Below are positions 1-5,631 of a stretch of DNA of 8,038 bases, in pieces (within the stretch, counting starts at the first letter, position 1; every line of letters begins with the position of its first letter). Source of the stretch: Candidatus Adiutrix sp. (GTDB taxonomy: Bacteria > Desulfobacterota > Desulfarculia > Adiutricales > Adiutricaceae); NCBI GenBank assembly GCA_031285975.1, contig JAITVE010000367.1, positions 1-8,038 of the forward strand, read 5' to 3'. Under the pieces are notes generated by a model. The model had not been told where the DNA came from, made no database searches, and saw nothing but the letters and a program-made list of their open reading frames with translations. A program made the position numbers and the translations under genes.

Positions 1-23
1 CAATTCAGAAAATAAGGCTCAGA

Positions 24-66
24 GCGCTTTTCTATTTCAAGGTAGTCTGCATGAAATGAAAAGCGC
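24..66. repeat. Imperfect inverted repeat (hairpin 1)
   Basis: The arm GCGCTTTTCTATTTCA (24-39) pairs with TGAAATGAAAAGCGC (52-66) with a single bulged base, around a 12-base loop. There is no T-tract after it on either strand, so it does not look like a terminator. The loop contains AGTCTGC (44-50), which is complementary to GCAGACT at 125-131, so a longer-range pairing around the next hairpin is possible. No function can be assigned. Confidence 0.5.
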
Positions 67-80
67 CCGGATGTTCGCGT

Positions 81-117
81 ATTTTGCAATTTACTAAAGG
101 CAGGTAAATTGCAAAAT
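81..117. repeat. Perfect 14-bp inverted repeat (hairpin 2)
   Basis: ATTTTGCAATTTAC (81-94) and GTAAATTGCAAAAT (104-117) are exact reverse complements around a 9-base spacer. The stem is AT-rich and lacks a following T-tract. It could be an RNA hairpin, an operator, or a recombinase-type core site; the sequence alone does not decide between these. Confidence 0.6.
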
Positions 118-162
118 GCTCTAAGCAGACTGCGCGGCTCGCTTTTTGTTGAAATAATACTG

Positions 163-188
163 AAACCCGGCTGTGCGCCGGGTTTTTT
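163..188 (+). terminator. Intrinsic terminator, possibly bidirectional
   Basis: The perfect 9-bp stem AAACCCGGC (163-171) / GCCGGGTTT (177-185) has a 5-base loop and runs into six T (183-188) on the plus strand. It would end a plus-strand transcript entering from the left, either the hairpin-rich stretch 24-160 or a gene outside the window. On the minus strand it lies 18 bases after the stop codon of the FHA gene, but only three T follow there, so it would be weaker in that direction. Confidence 0.7.
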
Positions 189-206
189 GTGGTCTGCGTC
201 AGTTGG

Positions 207-1181
207 TCAGGCTTCTTGGAGGGGCCGCTGGTATTCGCGGGGTTTTCTGACCAGGGCTTCGCTTTTGTTCAGGCGGGCGCGGGTGCGGCCGATGCGGAGT
301 TCGTCGCCGGGCTTCAGGGGGGTGTGGGCGGCGAAAACAGAGCGGCCGTTGAGCTTGACCGCGCCGTCGGCGTCCCGCAGCTTCATGGCGCATTCGCCGC
401 CCAGCACATATATTTCAATGTGTTTGGGCGCGACTTCGAGTTCGTCCAGCACAATGTGGTTGTCGGGCGCGGAGCCTATGGACATCACCCCCCGGCGCAG
501 CTGCACTTTGCGGTTGGTTTCCGGGAATTCCAGGGAAAAGGGGCTGCTGGTCGAGGGGGCCAGGCTGCGGCCGCCGGACGCGGCTGAAGCCGTCCGCGCC
601 CGCACTTCGCCCCGGCCCAGGCGGCCGCCGGTTTCGCCGGGGCGGCTTTTGGCTAAACTCGTGCCGCCGAGGGGCTTGGCCGAGCGGAGGGCCCCGGCGG
701 AAGGGGAGGCCAGCCGGGCCGAGCGGTCGTCGCCCTGACGCCGCCAGGAGGCGCCGATGGGGTAGGGCCGCGCCTCTTCGAGGGCGTCGGGGGTGAGGTG
801 CACCGGGGCGATAACCGCGCGGGGGCCTTCGGGGGTGATGAAGGCGTTGTCGATATCCACCGCCGGTTCCCGGTCGCGTTCCCGCGTCAGGTAGGCGATG
901 AGTTCCGGGGCCACGCGGCTGGGGCGGGGCTCGACGGCTTTTTCCTGCGCCCGGGGGGCGGGGTCGTCATCGGCATATTCTTCCTCAAGGCGGCTTTGCC
1001 ACCAAAAATAGACCCCGGCGGTCAGCAGCACAAAGGCCGCCAACAGCAGCAGCACGGGCCGCCCTTCGGTGACCGCCTGGAGGTCGGACAGGGAAAACTG
1101 GGCGGCGGCGCTGCCGGTCAGCCCGCTCCAGAGGAGCCAGGCCCCGGTCAGGGGCAGTGCGGTCAGGAAAAATTTCGGCAT
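207..1181 (-). CDS. Membrane-anchored protein with degenerate FHA domain
   Basis: A 324-residue protein. Residues 1-28 look like a signal or first membrane segment, with a possible cleavage after the alanines before Q28. Residues 41-60 form a clear membrane helix (RPVLLLLAAF then VLLTAGVYFW). Residues 65-220 are a low-complexity acidic, proline- and arginine-rich linker. Residues about 225-305 match the forkhead-associated fold: VMSIGSAPDNHIVL, then VAPKHIEIY, then VKLNGRSV and a final DELRIG strand. Classical FHA domains bind phosphothreonine through an Arg after the first Gly and a Ser before the conserved His. Here these are Ser237 and Ala251; His254 and Asn278 remain. Phosphopeptide binding is therefore doubtful, and a structural or protein-contact role, as in other non-canonical FHA domains, is inferred. 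I chose the start at 1181 because GGGAGG lies about 9 bases upstream; an in-frame ATG at 1238 would overlap the upstream gene and add no recognisable domain. Probably cotranscribed with the Sel1 gene. Confidence 0.85.
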   Translation of the reverse strand: MPKFFLTALPLTGAWLLWSGLTGSAAAQFSLSDLQAVTEGRPVLLLLAAFVLLTAGVYFWWQSRLEEEYADDDPAPRAQEKAVEPRPSRVAPELIAYLTRERDREPAVDIDNAFITPEGPRAVIAPVHLTPDALEEARPYPIGASWRRQGDDRSARLASPSAGALRSAKPLGGTSLAKSRPGETGGRLGRGEVRARTASAASGGRSLAPSTSSPFSLEFPETNRKVQLRRGVMSIGSAPDNHIVLDELEVAPKHIEIYVLGGECAMKLRDADGAVKLNGRSVFAAHTPLKPGDELRIGRTRARLNKSEALVRKPREYQRPLQEA

Positions 1182-1225
1182 AGGAATGAACCTCCCGGCG
1201 GCTATTGTGTCAAAAGCTGGCAAAG

Positions 1226-1774
1226 CTATTCCGAACAAAAGGTGTTAAAACCCTCAAGCGCGTCCTGGTGCCCCTGTTCGGCGGAGGCGCGGAGCAGGCC
1301 GCAAAATTTATACTGATCGCGGGCGACGCCGCGCCCTGTGGCGTGCATCAGGGCCAGAGCGAATTGCGCTTCGGCGTGGCCCTGGTCGGCCGCTTTTTCC
1401 ACCCACTGGGCGGCTTTGAAGTCGTCCTGCGACACGCCCTGGCCCTGGGCATGCATCAGGCCCAAATTGAGCTGGGCGGTGGAATCCTGCTGGTCGGCGG
1501 CTTTTTGGAACCAGTAGACCGCTTTGGCGTAGTCCCTGGGCAAACCTTCACCGAGGCGGTATTTGATGCCGAGGATGGTTTGCGCCCCGGCCATGCCCTG
1601 CTCGGCTTCGCGCTGAAAGCATTGGGCGGCCTTGGTGAAGTCTCGCGGGCCGCCGTCCCCGGCCTCGTAGGCGAAACAGGTGAGAAGCTGGTCCAGCCCG
1701 GAGCTGGCCGGGGCCGGGGCTGGCGTGGTCAACAATATAATGAGGAGAGCCGCAAAAAGTTGGAGAGTTTTCAT
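1226..1774 (-). CDS. Exported Sel1-repeat protein
   Basis: A 182-residue protein. Residues 1-24 form a signal peptide (MKTLQLFAALLIILL core, then TTPAPAPASS), so it is probably periplasmic. The rest is a run of Sel1-like (TPR-related) repeats: a degenerate one at about 28-60, then clear ones at 61-97, 98-133 and 134-169, each with the pattern A-Q-x-x-L-G ... G-x-G-V/L-x-x-D ... A-x-x-W-F/V-x-K-A-A-D-Q. Two cysteines near the start of the mature part (33, 52) and two near the end (158, 180) could form disulfides. Sel1 repeats generally mediate protein-protein contacts; no enzymatic motif is seen. I chose the start at 1774 because the signal peptide begins there; upstream in-frame sequence back to 1864 is arginine- and proline-rich and unlike a coding start. 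The gene ends 44 bases before the FHA start, on the same strand, which suggests an operon. The partner and pathway are unknown. Confidence 0.85.
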   Translation of the reverse strand: MKTLQLFAALLIILLTTPAPAPASSGLDQLLTCFAYEAGDGGPRDFTKAAQCFQREAEQGMAGAQTILGIKYRLGEGLPRDYAKAVYWFQKAADQQDSTAQLNLGLMHAQGQGVSQDDFKAAQWVEKAADQGHAEAQFALALMHATGRGVARDQYKFCGLLRASAEQGHQDALEGFNTFCSE

Positions 1775-1913
1775 GGCTTCCGGTTCCTCTCTCCTGGAGG
1801 GCCGCGCCGCCGCGCCTTGGCGGGCTGCGGGGCTGGTTTCCAGGTAACCTGATGGCAAAGCCAAGTCAATTTATCTATGGAGGCTGAAAAGTGCGGGATG
1901 TCAAAAAAATATA

Positions 1914-1942
1914 TTGACACCAATGCAAAATAAATCTACAAT
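1914..1942 (+). promoter_or_regulatory. Near-consensus sigma-70 promoter of the RNA unit
   Basis: A perfect -35 box TTGACA (1914-1919), a 17-bp spacer and TACAAT (1937-1942, five of six consensus bases) predict transcription from about 1949 on the plus strand. It is the best-matching promoter in the window. No ribosome-binding site or credible coding frame follows, which fits promotion of a noncoding RNA. Confidence 0.8.
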
Positions 1943-1948
1943 AACGCT

Positions 1949-3010
1949 GAATTAAGGGCCATCATAAAACGAAATGAACCAACGGATTCCGGCGGCGGCA
2001 TTTTGTGTGGTGAGCGTTGCGGTTCATACCCGGCTGGGTGTGAGCCCTGCGGTGGTCTGGCGGTTAGGCCTGGGTTTGGGAGCCCGGGATTTCTCCCGGA
2101 CTCCCGAGCGGTTCCCGGCTGTGGCCGGGGGTTCCTATATGGTAAGTCATCGGCGGTTCCGGCTTCAGACTAGCCCGCCGGAGCACAGGTTTTCGTTCTG
2201 CCAAACGAAAGTTTCCTGCGCAACGGCGGCCGAGGCCGGATGGGAATGATGCGCCGATAACGGTGACCGGAAGTTTTCGCGCCCGGCGGAGAGGCTTGTT
2301 CCTCACCGGCCGACCGTATGAAAACCGCGCGGAAGCCTCCGCGCTCCGGGAGCTAAAACCATTGGTGACCGGCGAAATCTTGAGCGGCGTCCGGGTTCCT
2401 TTTTCCCCAAAGGGCCCGAGACGTGCAGCCGAGGCCGTCTTCCGAGTCGGCCGAAATTGCTTGCGGCTCCGGCGGGTTCCGGCAAAATTTCCCGACAAGG
2501 GTTTTAGTTCGTGACAGGGAACCTCTGGGTTCCCCAACTGCCGACAGTGCTTGTGCCCCAAGCCTGAGCCGGGGCGGGTGAAGCCGAAAAGCTCGTTTTC
2601 GGCCGGGTGCCGGGGGTGATGAACCCCGGTGCGGGGGGCGGCCCCGAAGGGCGGCGCCCAACTTCTTCGGCGGCGGAAGACGGCCGCTCACTCATAAAGA
2701 CGTAGAGCCGCGATAACGGTTGGGCGAAACCTGGGCAGGTCACGCCCGGACGGGCAGTTGCCTGGGCAGGCAAAGCGTCTGACCGGGTAGATGCCTGAAC
2801 CGAACCGGGCCGCATATGGGAGGCCTGCAACGGCGCGGAATTGGGCCGCACCGGTTGAAGACCGGCGGGTGGGTGTGCAAAATATGGAAAACATTTGACG
2901 TAACGCCTTCTAAAGGAAATAGTCGGCGGCGCTGAAGAAATAGCGGGGTGGAAGAACCCCTGCGCTTGAGGAGATGTTGACACAAAATTAGATTGGTGTC
3001 AACATTTTTT
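1949..3010 (+). ncRNA. Candidate large structured noncoding RNA, about 1.06 kb
   Basis: This is the transcript predicted between the promoter at 1914-1942 and the terminator at 2974-3010. The GC-rich core is crowded with short perfect stems. Examples: TCATACCC/GGGTGTGA (2024-2043), GGGAG plus CCGGGA closing on TCCCGG plus CTCCC (2078-2105), CCCGGC/GCCGGG (2114-2129), TCCGGC/GCCGGA (2158-2182), TTTCGTT/AACGAAA (2191-2210), GCGCGGA/TCCGCGC (2327-2344), CGTCCGGG closing on CCCGAGACG around CCTTT/AAAGG (2388-2423), GGGAACC/GGTTCCC (2517-2534), GCCGAAAA/TTTTCGGC (2583-2603), CCGGGG/CCCCGG (2610-2629), GGGCG-GCCC-CGAA-GGGC-CGCCC (2636-2659), GGGCG-ACCT/AGGT-CGCCC (2722-2747), TTGCCT/AGGCAA (2758-2773) and CCGGT/ACCGG (2851-2865). 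A longer-range stem is CTAAAACC (2353-2360) with GGTTTTAG (2500-2507). ORFs on both strands are short, Arg/Pro/Gly-rich and without ribosome sites. I see no signature of RNase P, tmRNA, SRP, 6S, rRNA, group I or group II intron RNA. Exact ends are inferred. Confidence 0.7.
2974..3010 (+). terminator. Strong intrinsic terminator of the RNA unit
   Basis: The perfect 10-bp stem ATGTTGACAC (2974-2983) / GTGTCAACAT (2996-3005) has a 12-base loop and is followed by T through 3010. It closes the plus-strand unit that starts at the 1914-1942 promoter. Part of the distal arm and loop, ATTGGTGTCAA (2992-3002), is the exact reverse complement of TTGACACCAAT at the promoter. Confidence 0.85.
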
Positions 3011-3280
3011 AGTTTCTGGCTGAAAATTTGCCTGGTATTATGCTAAGTTATGCGTAATTATGGCCCAATTCACCTCCTGTGGGTCAATCTTCCTCCTTTG
3101 CCGTTCATCGGCAATTTCAGCTTGATAAATCATCCGCAACATGCCGCAAAAATGCATAAAATGTATATACGCGACGTAATCGGCCTTCATGAGTTGGGAT
3201 GCTTATAAGGTCAGTGCGGCCATCGTCGAACCGCACCCTTACGGATTTCTGGCGTAAGCAGTACTTTATACATCCCGGGT
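3011..3280. other. AT-rich intergenic stretch between RNA unit and yggS
   Basis: No convincing gene is visible. It holds a small hairpin TTGCCG/CGGCAA (3098-3114) and a second, CTTACG/CGTAAG (3238-3258), near the yggS stop; neither has a T-tract. It also holds the doubtful small ORF listed separately. The composition is clearly more AT-rich than the genes on either side. Confidence 0.5.
3038..3190 (-). CDS. Doubtful 50-residue small ORF
   Basis: An ATG at 3190 opens a 50-codon frame ending at TAA (3038-3040). The product starts MKADYVAYIHFMHF and continues through a charged stretch (AEIADERQRRKIDPQEV) to a short C-terminus NWAIITHNLA. The amino-acid composition is more protein-like than the other frames in this gap. 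However, there is no Shine-Dalgarno sequence before the ATG, and no family is recognised. It could be a real small protein, the tail of a decayed gene, or chance. It lies downstream of yggS on the same strand and converges on the RNA unit, whose terminator ends 28 bases away. Confidence 0.22.
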   Translation of the reverse strand: MKADYVAYIHFMHFCGMLRMIYQAEIADERQRRKIDPQEVNWAIITHNLA

Positions 3281-3982
3281 TCAGCCCCGTGGGCCGAAGA
3301 GGGCCGTGCCGACCCGGACGATGGTGGCCCCTTCTTCCACGGCCACGGCGAAGTCGCCGCTCATGCCCATGGAGAGGCCGGGCAGATGCGGGGCGCAGCG
3401 GTCGCGCAGTTCGCGCAGGGCGGCGAAGTGGGGACGCGAGAGTTCCGGGTCGGGGTCATAGGGCGGCATGGTCATCAGGCCTTGCGGAATAAGGGCAGGA
3501 AAGGCGGCCAGCCCTTCCAGGAAGGCGGGCAGGGCGGCCGGGCTCATGCCGCTTTTGGAATCTTCGCCGGAGACGTTGACCTGCGCGTAGACTTGGATAG
3601 TCCGCCCCAGGGCCGAGGCCCGGCGGTGCAGCGCCTCGGCCAGTTCCAGGGAGTCGAGGGAGTGGATCACGTCGAAGAGGGGGGCCGCGTATTTGGCCTT
3701 GTTGGTCTGCAAATGGCCAATGAAATGCCAGGCGGGTGCGGGCTGGTTCGCGGCCAGGCCGGCGGCTTTGTCGCGGGCTTCCTGAATATAACTCTCGCCG
3801 AAATCCGCCTGCCCGGCTTCCAAATAGGTGCGGATCATCGCGCCGGGAAAGGTTTTGCTGACGGCCAGAAGGCGCACGGCCTCCGGCTGCCGCCCGCTCC
3901 GCACTGCGGCCTCGGCCAGGGCTTCCCGCACCCGGCCAAGGCGGCTCCGGGCCTCGCCAAGGGTTAAATAATCGTCAGGCAT
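3281..3982 (-). CDS. yggS: YggS/PLPBP family PLP homeostasis protein
   Basis: A 233-residue protein of the YggS (PROSC/PLPBP) family: a single-domain, fold-type III pyridoxal-5'-phosphate binding protein in the cytoplasm that buffers PLP and affects amino-acid and keto-acid balance. It is not a known racemase despite the alanine-racemase-like barrel. Family landmarks in order: LLAVSKT with the PLP-binding lysine K43, FGESYIQEA (61-69), WHFIGHLQTNK (85-95), HSLDSLELA (107-115), QVNVSGEDSKSG (134-145), GLMTMPP (168-174), LSMGMSGD (203-210), and the phosphate-binding IVRVGTALFG (221-230). Length is normal for the family. In the FGE motif most homologues have Asn where this has Ser64, a mild oddity. 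I chose the start at 3982 because GAGAGGGG lies about 7 bases upstream; an in-frame ATG at 4003 lacks such a site. It stands alone here, without the proC or sepF neighbours seen in some genomes. Confidence 0.95.
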   Translation of the reverse strand: MPDDYLTLGEARSRLGRVREALAEAAVRSGRQPEAVRLLAVSKTFPGAMIRTYLEAGQADFGESYIQEARDKAAGLAANQPAPAWHFIGHLQTNKAKYAAPLFDVIHSLDSLELAEALHRRASALGRTIQVYAQVNVSGEDSKSGMSPAALPAFLEGLAAFPALIPQGLMTMPPYDPDPELSRPHFAALRELRDRCAPHLPGLSMGMSGDFAVAVEEGATIVRVGTALFGPRG

Positions 3983-4109
3983 CGCCACGCCCCTCTCATT
4001 CACACGTCAAGCACATTTTGAGGTTAAAAAACTTCAAAACATACATGTATATCGCTCATTTTACGGCTGATATATCATGCAATAAAGTTCGCTGCCAGCC
4101 TCCCCCTTC

Positions 4110-4207
4110 GTCATTCCGGCGGAAGCCGGAATCCATTTCCAGAGAAGTATGATATCAGCCGATACGTTGCTTCCCTGGAAATGGGCCCCGGCTTTCGCCG
4201 GGGTGAC
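4110..4207. repeat. Composite REP/MITE-like hairpin repeat, copy A
   Basis: A unit bounded by GTCATTCCGGC on the left and GCCGGGGTGAC on the right, imperfect inverted ends. Inside are ATTCCGGC/GCCGGAAT (4113-4132), an internal inverted pair CCATTTCCAG (4133-4142) / CTGGAAATGG (4175-4184), and CCCCGGC-TTTC-GCCGGGG (4186-4203). The same end modules recur at 5632-5802. Such dispersed hairpin units are common in GC-rich proteobacterial intergenic DNA and are probably non-autonomous, moved in trans. It lies between the yggS start and the HD-GYP stop and could also act as the HD-GYP 3' end hairpin. Confidence 0.8.
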
Positions 4208-4232
4208 CCGGGTGGGGGGCCGCCTGTCCAGC

Positions 4233-5480
4233 TCAATCCTTCGGCGGGTTAAAATAATAGGCGGGGTCGAAACCGGCCTCGTCGCGGGGGATGACCCGCT
4301 TGATTTTGATGTCCCCGGCCTCGGCCTGGTCGGCCAGGTTGACCAGCTTGGGGCGGGAGGAAATCATCCCCGCCGGGTCGGCGATAATTTTTACCAGCGG
4401 CGCGTGGAGGGCGGCCTGGTTGATGTCCATAACCACGGCCACGTGGTCGGTGTTCAGCTGCACCACGGTTCCGGGCGGGTAAATGCCCACGCTTTGCACG
4501 AAGCGGTCTACCCAGTCGGCCTCAAAATGCACGCCGCGCAAGCCGTAGATGAATTTCAGGGCCTCGTGAGGCGAGCGGCCTTTGTGGTAGACCCGGTCGG
4601 AAGTCAGGGCGTCATACACGTCCGACAGGCCGCAGACCGTGACCAGGTGGTGGATGTCCTCCCCCTTGATGCGGTCGGGATAGCCGCTGCCGTCAAAGCG
4701 TTCGTGGTGGTGCCGGGCGATTTTGTAGACAATGTCCTCAACCTGCAATTGCTGTTCGAGGATAATCTGCCCGCTCATGGCCGAGTGGTTGCGCATGATG
4801 GCGAATTCCTCGTCGGTGAGCTTGCCGGGCTTGTTGAGGATGTGGCCCGGAATGCGGGTCTTGCCCAAATCGTGGAACATGGTGCCGAGGCCGAGCATCC
4901 GCAGTTCGTCGTCCGGCAGGCCCAGGGATTTCCCGGCGGAAATGGCCAGCACCGAAACGTTCAGCGAATGGGTGTAGGTGTAGTCGTCAAAGCGGCGCAG
5001 CTTCATCAGGGCCATGAGCGCGTCGCGGTTGCGGGACACGCTCTCCACCAGTTCGTCCACGTTTTCCTGCACCACCGAAATTTCGATTTTCTTATTCATG
5101 CGGCAGGCGGCCACCAGGGCCTTGGAGGTATCCAGGGCCTTGCCGTAGGCCTTGGCCGCCTTGGGCAACTCCACTTCCAGCCCGCAGACGGGATCCGGCA
5201 GGGTTTTGAAGGGCGCTTTGGGGACGGACGCAGCGGGGGCCGCTTTGGCCGCCGGGGCCTTGGGGGCGGGCGCGGGCTTGGCGGCGGCCGCTGGCGGGGC
5301 CTGGGATTTTTCAGTATCCACCACCACCTCGGTAATGCCGAATTCCGCCAGTTCGCGGATTTCGTCAAAACTTTCGAGGAGCTTGCTTTTGGTTTTCCAG
5401 GGATGGTTCAGCCAGCCGCGTCCGAGATCGGCCACAAACATTCCCGGTTTCAAATCACGAGTCGGTATTTTTTTCAGCAT
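4233..5480 (-). CDS. DUF3391-HD-GYP cyclic-di-GMP phosphodiesterase
   Basis: A 415-residue protein, likely soluble because no signal or membrane helix is seen. Residues 3-57 match the N-terminal DUF3391 module (IPTRDLKPGMFVADLG, then ITEVVVDTE). Residues 59-92 are an Ala/Pro/Lys linker. Residues about 145-340 form the HD-GYP domain with its metal ligands and signature: H171 in YTHSLNVS, H203-D204 in MFHDLGKTRIP, H232 in RNHSAMSG, HHHERFDGSGYP (257-268), then SDVYDALTSDRVY (286-298) and GVHFEADWVDRFV (316-328). HD-GYP enzymes hydrolyse cyclic-di-GMP to pGpG and GMP; with the metal ligands intact this one is probably active. There is no receiver or sensor domain, so the input may come through DUF3391. 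A C-terminal part (about 336-415) resembles the small beta extension usual after such domains. I chose the start at 5480 because GGAAG lies 6 bases upstream and the predicted promoter at 5535-5564 excludes the longer frame. Confidence 0.93.
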   Translation of the reverse strand: MLKKIPTRDLKPGMFVADLGRGWLNHPWKTKSKLLESFDEIRELAEFGITEVVVDTEKSQAPPAAAAKPAPAPKAPAAKAAPAASVPKAPFKTLPDPVCGLEVELPKAAKAYGKALDTSKALVAACRMNKKIEISVVQENVDELVESVSRNRDALMALMKLRRFDDYTYTHSLNVSVLAISAGKSLGLPDDELRMLGLGTMFHDLGKTRIPGHILNKPGKLTDEEFAIMRNHSAMSGQIILEQQLQVEDIVYKIARHHHERFDGSGYPDRIKGEDIHHLVTVCGLSDVYDALTSDRVYHKGRSPHEALKFIYGLRGVHFEADWVDRFVQSVGIYPPGTVVQLNTDHVAVVMDINQAALHAPLVKIIADPAGMISSRPKLVNLADQAEAGDIKIKRVIPRDEAGFDPAYYFNPPKD

Positions 5481-5534
5481 GGTATACTTCCAATCGCCCT
5501 GATGCGTCCGCGCTCCGAGGTGTACAGTTTTGGT

Positions 5535-5564
5535 ATTGTAAACACGCCCGTCCCATAAAGTCAA
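5535..5564 (-). promoter_or_regulatory. Predicted sigma-70 promoter of the HD-GYP gene
   Basis: On the minus strand, TTGACT (complement of 5559-5564), an 18-bp spacer and TACAAT (complement of 5535-5540) give five of six matches in each box. Transcription would begin near 5528, leaving a leader of about 48 bases before the start codon at 5480. Confidence 0.65.
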
Positions 5565-5631
5565 GAGCCGAAAAATGCCCCCTGTTGGAGGATGGCAAGA
5601 GGGCTTGCCAACTGGTGTTCCCGCTCATCCC

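Noticed and set aside
81..117. Chromosome dimer resolution (dif) site
   Set aside because: The arms are longer and the 9-base spacer does not fit the usual 11-6-11 layout or sequence of dif.
1205..1852. Plus-strand ORF of 215 codons opposite the Sel1 gene
   Set aside because: It mirrors the Sel1 repeats on the other strand; the minus-strand product has a signal peptide and recognisable repeats, this one has neither.
1974..2514. Two consecutive plus-strand ORFs (91 and 83 codons) at the start of the RNA unit
   Set aside because: Neither has a ribosome-binding site, both products are Arg/Pro/Ser-rich without recognisable domains, and the hairpins run across both frames and the stop between them.
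2064..2985. Overlapping minus-strand ORFs of 60-165 codons across the RNA unit
   Set aside because: They overlap one another in different frames, have composition typical of GC-rich noncoding DNA, lack ribosome sites and would be antisense to the predicted transcript.
1949..3010. Group II or group I intron, RNase P RNA, tmRNA or SRP RNA
   Set aside because: I looked for a domain-V-like 34-base hairpin, a group I P7 region, the RNase P GAGGAAAGUCC core, tmRNA ends and the SRP apical loop. Only chance resemblances were found, such as AGCCG/CGGTT at 2706-2721, which is far too short for domain V. Decisive test: cmscan against Rfam.
4149..5558. Long plus-strand ORF of 469 codons opposite the HD-GYP gene
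   Set aside because: It is the antisense shadow of a clear HD-GYP protein, a common artefact in GC-rich genes, with His/Gly/Val-rich composition and no domain.
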